This document shows, piece after piece, positions 15,704-24,735 of a stretch of DNA of 64,000 bases. The DNA comes from JAOUEA01 sp035249905 (GTDB taxonomy: Bacteria; Actinomycetota; UBA4738; HRBIN12). The DNA lies in the NCBI GenBank assembly GCA_035249905.1, contig DATFFT010000003.1, forward strand, positions 1 through 64,000. Direction: 5' to 3'. The first letter of the stretch is position 1; each line of letters starts with the position of its first letter. A program made the translations under genes and the position numbers. The notes beneath the pieces are model-generated. The model saw only the letters and a program-made list of their open reading frames with translations. It had not been told where the DNA came from and did not search any database.

Positions 15704-17364
15704 TCGGCCTCCTGCATCGGGATGCGGACGCCGCGCTGCTGCGCGACCTCGATCGCAGGGTCGTAGCCGGCGTCGACATGGCGCACGACGCCCATACCGG
15801 GGTCCGTGGTGAGCACCCGACGAAGACGTTCGGCGGCGTTGTCGGTGCCGTCGGCCACCACGACCATGCCGGCGTGGATCGAGGAGCCGATGCCGACACC
15901 GCCGCCGTGGTGAACGCTCACCCAGTGGGCTCCCGCTGCGGTGTTCACGAGCGCGTTGAGGATCGGCCAGTCGGCGATCGCGTCGGACCCGTCGAGCATC
16001 GCCTCCGTCTCACGGTACGGGCTCGCCACGCTGCCGGCGTCGAGGTGATCGCGGCCGATCACGATGGGAGCGCCGACCGCGCCGCTCGCCACGAGCTCGT
16101 TGAACCGGTCGCCGGCCAGGTCGCGCTCGCCGTACCCGAGCCAGCAGATCCGCGCCGGCAATCCCTGATAGGCGACCCGCTCGGAAGCCAGGCGAAGCCA
16201 GCGCTGCAGCCGTTCGTCGTCGGGGAAGAGAGAGGCCACGGCCTCGTCGGTCACGGCGATGTCCGCCGGGTCGCCGGAGAGCGCCGCCCAGCGGAAGGGG
16301 CCCTTCCCCTCGCAGAACAGCGGCCTGACGAACGCGGGGACGAACCCCGGATAGCTGAATGCCTCGCCGTGGGGAAGGCCGCCCGCCTCCGCGCCCGCAC
16401 GCAGGTTGTTGCCGTAGTCGAACGCCACCGCCCCTCGGGAGGCGAAGCCGACGATCGCCCGGACGTGGGCGGCCATCGACTCCTCGGCCCGGCGCACATA
16501 GCCGGACGGGTTCGCCTCGCGGAGCTCCGTGGCATCGGCGAGCGAGACCCCTGCGGGCACGTACCCGCCGAGCGGGTCGTGCGCGCTCGTCTGGTCGGTG
16601 ACGACGTCGGGTTGCCATCCTCGCGCGAGCAGCCCCGGCAGCACCTCGGCGCAGTTGCCCTCCAGACCGATCGAGACGGCCCGACGCGCAGCCTTCGCCT
16701 CGTCGACCCAGCGCAGGGCCTCGTCGAGGTCGGCCGTCTCCCGGTCCAGGTACCCCGTCTTCACGCGGCGCTCGATACGTGACGGGTCGACCTCGACGCA
16801 CAGCGCGACGCCGTCGTTCATCGTCACCGCGAGCGGCTGCGCGCCCCCCATGCCGCCGAGGCCGCCCGTGAGCGTCACCGTGCCGGCGAGCGAGCCTCCG
16901 AAGTGCTGGTGCGCACACTCGGCGAGGGTCTCGTAGGTGCCTTGCAGGATGCCCTGGGTCCCGATGTAGATCCACGACCCGGCCGTCATCTGGCCATACA
17001 TCGTCAGCCCCTGAGCCTCGAGCGCCCGGAAGGTCTCCCAATCCGCCCATCGAGGCACGAGCATCGAGTTCGAGATCAGCACCCGGGGCGCCATGTCGTG
17101 GGTGCGGAAGACCGCGACCGGCTTCCCGGACTGCACGAGCAGCGTCTCGTCGTCGGCCAGCGTCCGGAGGGAGCGCACGATCGCGTCGAAGGCTTCCCAG
17201 CTGCGGGCGGCGCGGCCGGTGCCTCCGTAGACGACGAGGTCCTCCGGCCGTTCGGCGACATCGGGATCGAGGTTGTTCATCAGCATGCGCATCGCGGCTT
17301 CCTGCGGCCACGAGCGACATGAGAGCGACGAACCTCGCGGCGCGCGGATCTCTCGCACGGTCAT
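15700..17364 (-). CDS. hutU: Urocanate hydratase
   Basis: A 554-residue NAD-dependent enzyme that turns urocanate into 4-imidazolone-5-propanoate. The N-terminus (REIRAPRGSSLSCRSWPQEA followed by RMLMNNLDPDVAERPEDLVVYGGTG) and the FRTHDMAPRVLISNS region are highly typical. The long start at 17364 is preferred over internal Met codons because the RAPRG...L-C-x-W-x-Q-EAA segment is conserved in the family, and GGAGGTG lies 8 bases before this ATG. First gene of the operon; a -10-like TAGCAT on the minus strand lies at 17416-17421. Confidence 0.96.
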   Translation of the reverse strand: MTVREIRAPRGSSLSCRSWPQEAAMRMLMNNLDPDVAERPEDLVVYGGTGRAARSWEAFDAIVRSLRTLADDETLLVQSGKPVAVFRTHDMAPRVLISNSMLVPRWADWETFRALEAQGLTMYGQMTAGSWIYIGTQGILQGTYETLAECAHQHFGGSLAGTVTLTGGLGGMGGAQPLAVTMNDGVALCVEVDPSRIERRVKTGYLDRETADLDEALRWVDEAKAARRAVSIGLEGNCAEVLPGLLARGWQPDVVTDQTSAHDPLGGYVPAGVSLADATELREANPSGYVRRAEESMAAHVRAIVGFASRGAVAFDYGNNLRAGAEAGGLPHGEAFSYPGFVPAFVRPLFCEGKGPFRWAALSGDPADIAVTDEAVASLFPDDERLQRWLRLASERVAYQGLPARICWLGYGERDLAGDRFNELVASGAVGAPIVIGRDHLDAGSVASPYRETEAMLDGSDAIADWPILNALVNTAAGAHWVSVHHGGGVGIGSSIHAGMVVVADGTDNAAERLRRVLTTDPGMGVVRHVDAGYDPAIEVAQQRGVRIPMQEAE

Positions 17365-17480
17365 CCGATGTCCACCTCCGGAGACGGCGCGGCGTCGGCC
17401 CCGCGTCTCGGCGCGATGCTACTGCGACCGATGGGGCCTCGCGCGGCGGTGGAGGCGTCCGCGTCCCGCATGCCGGATGC

Positions 17481-17509
17481 TTGAGCAGCCCGACCTTGCC
17501 GGGTAGCGT
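17481..17509 (+). promoter_or_regulatory. Promoter of the REC-EAL gene, leaderless
   Basis: TTGAGC (17481-17486) and TAGCGT (17504-17509) are separated by exactly 17 bases, and the ATG at 17517 follows 7 bases later. This is one of the few leaderless starts here that also has a recognisable -35 element. Confidence 0.55.
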
Positions 17510-17516
17510 CCCTCCG

Positions 17517-18725
17517 ATGGCCGTCGGCACTTCCCCCTACGCAACCGATGGCGCGGACAGGCTCTCGACCGGGCCGATCCGCGTCCTGATCGCCGATGAC
17601 GAGCCCGCGCTGCGCGTTGCCCTCGCCGACCTGCTCTCGCAGGAGAACGACATGGTGCTGATCGGCTCGGCGGGCGACGCCGACGAGGCGATCGCGATCG
17701 CGGGGGATCGTCGCCCCGACGTCGCCCTGGTCGACGTCTCGATGCCCGCGGGGGGTGGCGCTCGGGCGGCGCGGGAGATCTCCCGCTGCTCCCCCGCCAC
17801 CCGGGTGATTGCGCTCTCGGCGTTCGAGGACCGCCCGACGGTGCTCGAGATGCTGCGAGCGGGCGCGGTCGGCTACCTCGTGAAGGGCACGGCCGGGGAG
17901 GAGATCGTCGGCTCGATCCAGAGGGTGATGGCCGGCGGGGCGAGCCTCTCGTCGGGGGTCATCGCCGGCATCGTCTCAGAGCTGACGAGCCAGCTCCGCC
18001 GTGACGACGAGGTCCGGGAGCGTCTCGACGCCCGCCGCTCGACGATCCAGCGGCTCGTGGCCGGTGAAGGGGTGTCGGTGGTCTTCCAGCCGATCGTCGA
18101 CCTCGCCAGCGAGGCGACCGTTGGGTTCGAAGCGTTGGCGCGGTTCGACACGCCGTCGCCACCGAAGCCGCCGGACGAGTGGTTCGCCGAGGCGGTCGCG
18201 CTCGCGCTCGGCGTGCAGCTCGAGCTGACCACGACCCGGCGGGCGCTGCGCGCACTGCCGAGGATCGATCCGAGCGTCTACCTCGCGGTGAACTGCTCGT
18301 ATCGCGCGGCGGTGTCGACCGAGCTGGCGGCGTTGCTCGTACCCCATGCCGAGCGCCTGGTGCTGGAGATCACCGAGCACGAGGCCGTCGAGGACTACGA
18401 CCATCTGGTCGACGCGCTCGCATCTCTGCGGGCCAGAGGCGCGAGGGTGGCGATCGACGACGCGGGCGCCGGGTTCGCGAGCCTGCGCCACACGCTGCGC
18501 ATCGCGCCCGACATCGTGAAGCTCGATCCGAGCCTCACACGCGACATCGACACCGATCGGGCGAAGCGAGCACTCGCCGCGGCGCTCGTTTCGTTCGCCC
18601 AGGAGATGCGATCAGCGCTCGTGGCCGAGGGCATCGAGACGGCGCAGGAGCTCGAGACGCTCCGGAAGCTCGGCGTCGGCTACGGGCAGGGCTTCTTCCT
18701 CGCGGCTCCCGGCGAGCTGAGCTGA
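17517..18725 (+). CDS. Response regulator with cyclic-di-GMP phosphodiesterase (REC-EAL)
   Basis: A 402-residue cytoplasmic protein. Residues 20-140 are a NarL-type receiver with the acidic pair at 26-28, phosphoacceptor D73 and K123. Residues 170-400 are an EAL domain with the catalytic set intact: E205 of EAL, N259, E284, D314-D315, K335, E371 and Q391. It should therefore linearise cyclic di-GMP to pGpG under control of phosphorylation. The DDFG loop reads DDAG, a tolerated change. No histidine kinase is adjacent; the opposed REC-GGDEF gene ends 4 bases away. Confidence 0.9.
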   Translation: MAVGTSPYATDGADRLSTGPIRVLIADDEPALRVALADLLSQENDMVLIGSAGDADEAIAIAGDRRPDVALVDVSMPAGGGARAAREISRCSPATRVIALSAFEDRPTVLEMLRAGAVGYLVKGTAGEEIVGSIQRVMAGGASLSSGVIAGIVSELTSQLRRDDEVRERLDARRSTIQRLVAGEGVSVVFQPIVDLASEATVGFEALARFDTPSPPKPPDEWFAEAVALALGVQLELTTTRRALRALPRIDPSVYLAVNCSYRAAVSTELAALLVPHAERLVLEITEHEAVEDYDHLVDALASLRARGARVAIDDAGAGFASLRHTLRIAPDIVKLDPSLTRDIDTDRAKRALAAALVSFAQEMRSALVAEGIETAQELETLRKLGVGYGQGFFLAAPGELS

Positions 18726-18729
18726 CCGG

Positions 18730-19740
18730 CTACTCGCCGCTGCGGCGGTCCATCGCCCACGACGAGGCCTGCGACCCCTTCGTGTACCGCCGCATCTCGG
18801 TCGCGAGCGCGACGGCCTCGGCGTAGTGCTGGAAGCTCCGCTTCGCCGTGCTCGCGATGCCGATCGACAGGGTCACGACGCCGTAACGTTGCAGCTCACC
18901 CCGCCGGTTCGTGACCTCGATGAACCCGCGTTCCCGGTCGACCTCGTCGTAGAAGCCAGGAGCGGCCCCGTCGAAGGCGGCCACCACGGTCTCGGCGACC
19001 CGACCGGCCAGTTCCGGCGGCACCACCGCCACGAAGTCGTCGCCCCCGACATGGCCGACGAACGCCGCGCCGTCGCTGGCATCGCGGGCGACGTCACCGA
19101 TCAGCGTCGCCGTGGTCCGGATGACCCCGTCGCCACGCTCGAACCCGTAGTGGTCGTTGTAGGCCTTGAAGTGGTCGATGTCTCCGTACAGGATCGCGAA
19201 CGGCTCCGCTCGTTCGATCCGTGCATCGATTTCCTCCTCGATCCGAACGTTCCCCGGAAGGCCGGTGAGCGGCGAACGAGCGCGCGTATCGCGGGAGCGA
19301 CGGAGCACCCCGCGGATGCGCGCGAGCAACTCCGGCGTGTCGAACGGCTTGACGATGTAATCGTCGGCGCCGATCGCGAACCCCTCGAGCTTGTCCGCAG
19401 AAAGACCGCGAGCGGTCAGCATGATCACGGAGACGCCCGCCGTGCGTGGGTCCTCGCGCAGGCGGCGCGTGAGCTCGAACCCATCCATGTTCGGCATCAT
19501 CACGTCGGCGAGCACGAGGTCCGGGCAGCGCTCGCGCGCGGCGTCGAGCGCGACCGAGCCGTCGGCCGCCACTCGAACGTCGTAGCCGGCCGCCCGCAGC
19601 TCGATCTCGAGCAGCCGTGCGATGAACGGATCGTCGTCGACGACGAGCAGGCTCTCCCCGACCGCTGGAGCGTCGTCCTCGACGGCCTCGGCCTCGTCGG
19701 TCCTGTAGCTCTCGTTCACGTCCCCGTCCTCATCGCCCAC
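18730..19740 (-). CDS. Response regulator with diguanylate cyclase (REC-GGDEF)
   Basis: A 336-residue protein. An acidic N-terminal tail of about 30 residues precedes an OmpR-type receiver (D79 phosphoacceptor, K131). The GGDEF domain (residues 155-330) has the metal Asp in YGDIDHFKAYND and signature GGDDF at 232-236, a variant seen in active cyclases. The product-inhibition site RxxD, expected five residues before the signature, is absent (DGAA), so feedback by cyclic di-GMP is unlikely. GTG at 19740 is chosen; GTG at 19719 with GAGGA upstream is equally possible. Confidence 0.88.
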   Translation of the reverse strand: MGDEDGDVNESYRTDEAEAVEDDAPAVGESLLVVDDDPFIARLLEIELRAAGYDVRVAADGSVALDAARERCPDLVLADVMMPNMDGFELTRRLREDPRTAGVSVIMLTARGLSADKLEGFAIGADDYIVKPFDTPELLARIRGVLRRSRDTRARSPLTGLPGNVRIEEEIDARIERAEPFAILYGDIDHFKAYNDHYGFERGDGVIRTTATLIGDVARDASDGAAFVGHVGGDDFVAVVPPELAGRVAETVVAAFDGAAPGFYDEVDRERGFIEVTNRRGELQRYGVVTLSIGIASTAKRSFQHYAEAVALATEMRRYTKGSQASSWAMDRRSGE

Positions 19741-19909
19741 CCGCGCTTCCTCGGTCTCGTGCTCGGCGCGGTCCGGATGGTGAATCGGCACGTCACCCGC
19801 CGAGGTGAAGCTCGCCCGGCGAATGGTTTCCGTCAGGCCGAGCTCGGCCGGGCGGGCGTCGCCCCCACGTGGCACGATAGCGCCACCACGGGCAGAGGGG
19901 GTTCGTTCG

Positions 19910-21286
19910 ATGCGGGTGTTGGAGTCCTTCCTCGATGCGATGGGCGACACACCGCTGGTGCGTCTGCGGTCCGTCACTCGAGGGCTGCGCCCCACGGTGC
20001 TGGCGAAGCTCGAGATGCTGAACCCGGGCGGGTCGGTGAAGGACCGTATCGGCATCCGCATGATCGAGGCCGCCGAACACGAGGGGAAGCTCCGCCCGGG
20101 CGGCACGATCGTCGAGCCCACCTCGGGGAACACCGGGCACGGCCTCGCCATCGCGGCGGCGATCCGCGGCTATCGATGCATCTTCGTGATGCCCGACAAG
20201 ATGAGCCAGGAGAAGATATCGTTGCTGCGCGCCTACGGGGCCGAGGTGGTCATCACCCCCACGTCGGTGCCCCGTGAGTCCCCCGAGTCCTACTACTCGG
20301 TCGCGTCGCGGTTGGCCGACGAGATCCCGGGAGCCTTCCAGCCCAACCAGTACTTCAACCAGGAGAACCCGGCCGCGCATTTCGACACGACCGGCCCCGA
20401 GATCTGGGCTCAGACCGACGGCGAGATCGACGTCTTCGTCGCGGGCGTCGGCACCGGGGGCACCATCACGGGAGCGGGCCGGTTCCTGAAGTCCCGCAAC
20501 CCCGACGTGGTCGTCGTCGGCGCCGACACCGAGGGCTCCGTCTTCACGGGCGACGAGCCACGCCCCTACCTCACCGAAGGCATCGGAGAGGACTTCTTCC
20601 CCGAGACCTTCGACCCCGACATCGTCGACCGATGGGTCAGGGTGACCGACCGCGACGCCTTCCTCACGGCGAGGTCGGTGACCCGGCAGGAGGGCATCCT
20701 CGTGGGCGGGTCGGGCGGATCGGCGGTCTACGCGGCACTCGAGGTCGCGCGCGACTACGGCGACGACGCCACGATCGTCGTGCTGCTGCCCGACACCGGC
20801 CGCAACTATCTCTCCAAGCTCTACTCCGACGGCTGGATGCGCCAGTACGGCTTCCTCGAAGGGCCCGAGGTCACAACGGTCGAAGCGGTGCTGTCGGCCA
20901 AGGGCGCCGAGCTCCCGTCGCTGATCACCGTCGATGCGCACGACAAGGTGCGCCAGGCGATCGACGTCCTGCAGGCGAGCTCGATCTCGCAGGCTCCGGT
21001 TGTCCGCGAGGGTTCCACCGACGTCTCGCAGTTCGTCGGCTCGATCCGCGACCGCGAGCTGCTCGAGCGCGTCTTCCGCGATCCCGACGCGCTCCAGGCC
21101 GACGTCGCCGAGGTCATGGCGCCCCCGATCCCGCTCGTGGAATGGGACGAGCCGATCGAGTCGGCATTCGAGCAGCTCGAACACGCCCCGGCCGTGCTCG
21201 TCTCGAAGGCGGGGCAGGTGCTCGGCGTGCTCACGCGCAGCGACCTCCTCGACTACCTGGCGCATCGACGGCAGGCGCACCGGTAG
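19910..21286 (+). CDS. cbs: Cystathionine beta-synthase with C-terminal CBS domains
   Basis: A 458-residue PLP enzyme that joins serine (or an activated serine) and homocysteine to cystathionine. PLP lysine K44 is in NPGGSVKDRIG, the phosphate loop is in GTGGTITGAG, and TSGNTGHGLA at 71-80 is the substrate loop. Residues 330-458 are two CBS domains, which in relatives bind adenosyl ligands. O-acetylserine sulfhydrylase is the alternative, but the CBS pair and the adjoining metB favour this call. AGAGGGGG lies 8 bases before the ATG. Starts an operon with a DUF429-type gene and metB. Confidence 0.9.
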   Translation: MRVLESFLDAMGDTPLVRLRSVTRGLRPTVLAKLEMLNPGGSVKDRIGIRMIEAAEHEGKLRPGGTIVEPTSGNTGHGLAIAAAIRGYRCIFVMPDKMSQEKISLLRAYGAEVVITPTSVPRESPESYYSVASRLADEIPGAFQPNQYFNQENPAAHFDTTGPEIWAQTDGEIDVFVAGVGTGGTITGAGRFLKSRNPDVVVVGADTEGSVFTGDEPRPYLTEGIGEDFFPETFDPDIVDRWVRVTDRDAFLTARSVTRQEGILVGGSGGSAVYAALEVARDYGDDATIVVLLPDTGRNYLSKLYSDGWMRQYGFLEGPEVTTVEAVLSAKGAELPSLITVDAHDKVRQAIDVLQASSISQAPVVREGSTDVSQFVGSIRDRELLERVFRDPDALQADVAEVMAPPIPLVEWDEPIESAFEQLEHAPAVLVSKAGQVLGVLTRSDLLDYLAHRRQAHR

Positions 21287-21293
21287 CCACACG

Positions 21294-22133
21294 GTGCGAT
21301 CGCTCGGCATCGACGTCGGCGTGGGCAAGGGACTCGATGTCGTGCTGCTCGACGAACGCTTCGTGCCCCTGCACGTCTCGTCGCGAACGCACGTCGGCGA
21401 CGTCGGGCGACTGATCGCAGACCTGCGCCCCGACGTCGTGGCGATCGACTCCCCGCCGCGATGGGCCTCGTCTGGCCGTTCGCGACTGACGGAGCGCGAG
21501 CTCGCGGCCCTCAACATCTCCTCGTTCAACACGCCGAGCGAGGAACACGGAGCGGGGAACCGGTTCTTCGCCTGGATGGAGGCGGGGTTCGAGGTGTTCG
21601 CGAAGGCGGAGGCGGCGGGGTTCCCGACCTACCGTGCGGGAAGCCCCCGGGGGAAGGCGATCGAGGTCTTCCCGCACGCGACGGCGGTCGTGCTGGCCGG
21701 CTGCCTCGCGCCCGACGGCATCCGCAAGCGGGCGTTCCGCACCGCGGTGCTGCGCTCCGAAGGGGTGCGCACCGACGAGCTGGGCACGCAGGATCGCGTC
21801 GACGCCGCGCTGGCCGCACTCACGGGCCTCTACGCGCTCGGCGGGAAGCGCTTCGCGCCCGGCGACCCTCGGGAGGGGGTGATCGTCGTGCCATCGGCGA
21901 CGCTGCCGGCCGTGCCGTATCGGCGGGGCACGGTCGCGCCGAGCGGATCCACACCCCTGTTCGCCTACTGTGCGTGCGGTGACGCCTCGTGCGACCGGCT
22001 GGTTCGCGGGGAGTTCGCCCCCGGCCACGACGCGAAGCGCAAGGCGATGCTGTGGTCACGGGCACGGGCAGGCGCCCAGGCACTCGATGAGCTGCGGACC
22101 AGGGGCTGGAAGGCGCCGCCGGAGCTGCGATGA
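21294..22133 (+). CDS. DUF429-type protein (RNase H-like fold)
   Basis: A 279-residue protein starting LGIDVGVGKGLDVVLLDE, with a second acidic strand DVVAIDSPPRWAS and later FNTPSEEH...EVFPHATAVVLAG, DRVDAALAALTG. This pattern is that of DUF429 proteins, predicted to have an RNase H-like fold with acidic metal residues (D at positions 7, 56 and in DRVDAA). No activity is established. A C-terminal segment with CACGDASC may bind metal. The GTG lies 7 bases after the cbs stop, and metB follows after 10 bases, so it travels with transsulfuration genes. Confidence 0.7.
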   Translation: MRSLGIDVGVGKGLDVVLLDERFVPLHVSSRTHVGDVGRLIADLRPDVVAIDSPPRWASSGRSRLTERELAALNISSFNTPSEEHGAGNRFFAWMEAGFEVFAKAEAAGFPTYRAGSPRGKAIEVFPHATAVVLAGCLAPDGIRKRAFRTAVLRSEGVRTDELGTQDRVDAALAALTGLYALGGKRFAPGDPREGVIVVPSATLPAVPYRRGTVAPSGSTPLFAYCACGDASCDRLVRGEFAPGHDAKRKAMLWSRARAGAQALDELRTRGWKAPPELR

Positions 22134-22143
22134 GGAGAGTTCG

Positions 22144-23283
22144 ATGACCGACGACGACCTGCGGTTCGAGACGCGCGCGATCCATGCCGGACAGGACCCC
22201 GACGCGCCGTACGGCTCCGTGAACGTGCCGATCTACCAGACGTCGACCTACGCGCAGCCCGAGGTGGGCGCGCCCAAGGTCTGGGACTACGCCCGCGGCG
22301 GCAACCCGACGAGGGAGGCCTTCCAGCAGGCCCTCGCCTCCCTCGAGGGTGGTGAGCGCGGCTTCGCGTTCGCGAGCGGGCTCGGCGCCGAAGCCACCCT
22401 CCTGCTTACGCTGGGCCCCGGTGACCACGTGGTGCTCGCCGATGACGTCTACGGTGGCACGTACCGGCTGCTGTCGAAGGTGCTGACCGACTGGGGCCTG
22501 CGGTTCTCCACCGCCGACCTGCGTGACCCGGCGGCGCTTTCGGCGGCACTCACCCCCGCCACGAGGCTGGTATGGATCGAGACCCCCTCGAACCCCCTGC
22601 TGAAGATCGTCGACATCGCAGCCGCCTGCGCGATCGCCCACGAGCACGGAGCGCGCGCGGTCGTGGACAACACCTTCGCGACGCCGGCGCTGCAGCGACC
22701 TCTCGCTCTCGGCGCCGACGCGGTCGTCCATAGCGTGACGAAGTACATCGGCGGACACTCCGACCTGATCGGGGGCGCGATCGTCACGAGCGATGAGGAG
22801 TGGATCGAGCGGCTCGGCTTCCTCGTGAACGCGGTCGGGGCCGTGCCGGGCCCGATGGACAGCTACCTCGCGCTCCGCGGATTGAAGACCTTGGCCGTGC
22901 GCATGCGTGCCCACTGCGCGGGGGCGCGAGCGGTCGCGGGATACCTACGGGCCCACCCGGCGGTCGCCGCCGTGCTGTACCCGGGCTTCGACGACCATCC
23001 CGGCCACGACGTCGCCGCCCGGCAGATGCAGGAGTTCGGCGGCATGGTGTCGTTCCGTGCCGGGTCCGCCGAGAAAGCCATCGACGTCGCTCGGCGCACG
23101 CGGCTGTTCTTCCTGGCGGAATCGCTAGGCGGCGTGGAGTCGCTGATCGAGGTGCCGGGCCCGATGACACATGCGAGCGTCGCCGGCTCTCCCCTCGAGG
23201 TTCCGGCCGACCTGGTGCGCCTCTCCGTCGGGATCGAGCACCCCGACGACCTGATCGAAGACCTCGACCACGCGCTCGCATGA
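22144..23283 (+). CDS. metB: Cystathionine gamma-synthase/lyase family enzyme
   Basis: A 379-residue PLP enzyme of the Cys/Met metabolism family. Schiff-base Lys200 lies in HSVTKYIGGHSD; the N-terminus RFETRAIHAGQDPD and the SNPLLKIVDI segment are classic. It acts either in cystathionine synthesis from an acylhomoserine or in its cleavage to cysteine; next to a cystathionine beta-synthase, cleavage (reverse transsulfuration) makes a complete homocysteine-to-cysteine route, so lyase activity is plausible despite the symbol. GAGGAG lies 6 bases before the ATG. Confidence 0.9.
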   Translation: MTDDDLRFETRAIHAGQDPDAPYGSVNVPIYQTSTYAQPEVGAPKVWDYARGGNPTREAFQQALASLEGGERGFAFASGLGAEATLLLTLGPGDHVVLADDVYGGTYRLLSKVLTDWGLRFSTADLRDPAALSAALTPATRLVWIETPSNPLLKIVDIAAACAIAHEHGARAVVDNTFATPALQRPLALGADAVVHSVTKYIGGHSDLIGGAIVTSDEEWIERLGFLVNAVGAVPGPMDSYLALRGLKTLAVRMRAHCAGARAVAGYLRAHPAVAAVLYPGFDDHPGHDVAARQMQEFGGMVSFRAGSAEKAIDVARRTRLFFLAESLGGVESLIEVPGPMTHASVAGSPLEVPADLVRLSVGIEHPDDLIEDLDHALA

Positions 23284-23311
23284 CCTGCGTCTCGATCCTG
23301 CAGTCTCGCGA

Positions 23312-23317
23312 TACGGT
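23312..23317 (+). promoter_or_regulatory. -10-like hexamer of a leaderless gene
   Basis: TACGGT lies 6 bases before the ATG at 23324 and no ribosome-binding site is present. It overlaps the short gap after metB, so the sugar dehydrogenase gene has its own start of transcription. Confidence 0.4.
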
Positions 23318-23323
23318 CGATGC

Positions 23324-24544
23324 ATGCGACGCGCCTTCGTCTTGGTCGTATCGGCCCTGTTCGCCTCGGCCACCGTCGGCGCCGCCGAGGCGACGGCCGA
23401 TGAGCCCCAACCGTTCCTCGAGGGCCTCGCGTTCCCGACGAACATGGCGTTCGCACCCGACGGGACCTTGTTCTTCGCCGAGAAGGAGACGGGGAACCTC
23501 CGGGTCGTGACACCCGACGGCACCCTGCTCCGGCGGCCGTTCGTGACGCTCGACGTGATACCCGACGCGGAGCGGGGCCTGCTGGGGGTCGCGGTCCACC
23601 CCGACTTCGAACGGGACCCCTGGGTGTACCTCTACCTCTCGGATCGGACGGACGGTCGGAACCGGCTCGTGCGGGTGCGGGCCGCCGGCGCCGTCGCCGC
23701 CGGTGCGCCGGAAGCCCTGCTCGACGGCCTCAGCGCAGCCGCCGGCTACCACAACGGCGGCGATCTCGCGTTCGGCACCGATGGCACCCTGTTCATCGCG
23801 GTGGGCGAGGCGCACGATCCCGACCACGCCCAGGACGCAGGCGACATCGGAGGAAAGGTGCTTCGCCTCACCGCGGACGGCGAGGTTCCGGCCGACAACC
23901 CCTTCGGGCCGCAGAACCCCGCCTGGTCGATCGGGCACCGGAACCCGTTCGGGCTCTGCGTCGATCCTGCGACCGGAGCGCTCTGGGAGACGGAGAACGG
24001 ACCGGACCGCGACGACGAGGTGAACCTGATCGAGGCAGGCGCCAACTACGGGTGGCCGATCGTCACGGGCGCTGCGGCAGACGAGCACTTCAGCGACCCC
24101 GTCGTCGTCTTCCCGGAGCCGATCGCCATCACGGGGTGCTCCGTCGTCGGCGACCACGTCTGGTTCGGCTCGTTCGACGGGCGATTGTGGCGCCTGCGGA
24201 CCGACGGCTCCGGTTCGGCCCAGGCCCGGCAGGTCGCCACGTTCACCGCGGGCGTGACCGATGTGGCGCTGGCCCCTGACGGCGACCTCTACGTCGCGAC
24301 CGCCGATTCCATCTGGACGGTCGCGGGGCCGGCCGAGACCTCGCCGTCGGCATCCGCCACCCCTGCGACGACTCCGCCCACGGTGTCTGCGACGCCGTCG
24401 CCTCGCCCGGTTTCCTCGGCCGACGAGGGCACCTCGGCGCGCACATGGATCGCCGCCGGTGCGTTCGTCGTGCTCGCCGGCGCGCTGTGGGCCCGGTTCG
24501 CCGCGGGCCGGCGACTCCGGCGCCGTCCCGGGCATCGGGAGTGA
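23324..24544 (+). CDS. PQQ-type glucose/sorbosone dehydrogenase-like, membrane-anchored
   Basis: A 406-residue exported protein. Residues 1-26 are a signal peptide (cleavage likely near TADEPQ). Residues 30-330 form the six-bladed propeller of soluble aldose dehydrogenases: GLAFPTNMAFAPDGTLFFAEK, ERGLLGVAVHPDF, YHNGGDLAFGTDG, HRNPFGLCVDP and ENGPDRDDEVN. A Ser/Thr/Pro linker (334-365) leads to a C-terminal transmembrane helix with a basic tail. It should oxidise sugars at the cell surface, with quinone as cofactor; no PQQ synthesis genes are nearby. Confidence 0.85.
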   Translation: MRRAFVLVVSALFASATVGAAEATADEPQPFLEGLAFPTNMAFAPDGTLFFAEKETGNLRVVTPDGTLLRRPFVTLDVIPDAERGLLGVAVHPDFERDPWVYLYLSDRTDGRNRLVRVRAAGAVAAGAPEALLDGLSAAAGYHNGGDLAFGTDGTLFIAVGEAHDPDHAQDAGDIGGKVLRLTADGEVPADNPFGPQNPAWSIGHRNPFGLCVDPATGALWETENGPDRDDEVNLIEAGANYGWPIVTGAAADEHFSDPVVVFPEPIAITGCSVVGDHVWFGSFDGRLWRLRTDGSGSAQARQVATFTAGVTDVALAPDGDLYVATADSIWTVAGPAETSPSASATPATTPPTVSATPSPRPVSSADEGTSARTWIAAGAFVVLAGALWARFAAGRRLRRRPGHRE

Positions 24545-24570
24545 GCGCGAGGCGGTTCGAGGCTACGCGG

Positions 24571-24735
24571 CTACCCCTTCGGTCGCTTCATGTAGGCCAC
24601 CGTCGAGACCGCCCCCGTGGGTGTGGGCTGCGCCACCACCGAGATGAGCTCCCACCCGTCGTCGCCGAACGTGTTGAGGATCTCTCCCGGGTTGTGCTCG
24701 AGCAGCGGAGCGACGAAGTACTCCCACGCGGTCAT
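24571..24735 (-). CDS. Small DUF4177-like protein
   Basis: A 54-residue protein (MTAWEYFVAPLLEHNPGEILN, then TFGDDGWELISVV and a basic end YMKRPKG). The W-E-Y start, GW-E-L centre and Lys/Arg-rich end fit the short DUF4177 family of unknown function. The ATG overlaps the stop of the CoA-binding protein gene (ATGA), so it is the last gene of a three-gene operon with that protein and a Nudix hydrolase. Confidence 0.75.
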   Translation of the reverse strand: MTAWEYFVAPLLEHNPGEILNTFGDDGWELISVVAQPTPTGAVSTVAYMKRPKG

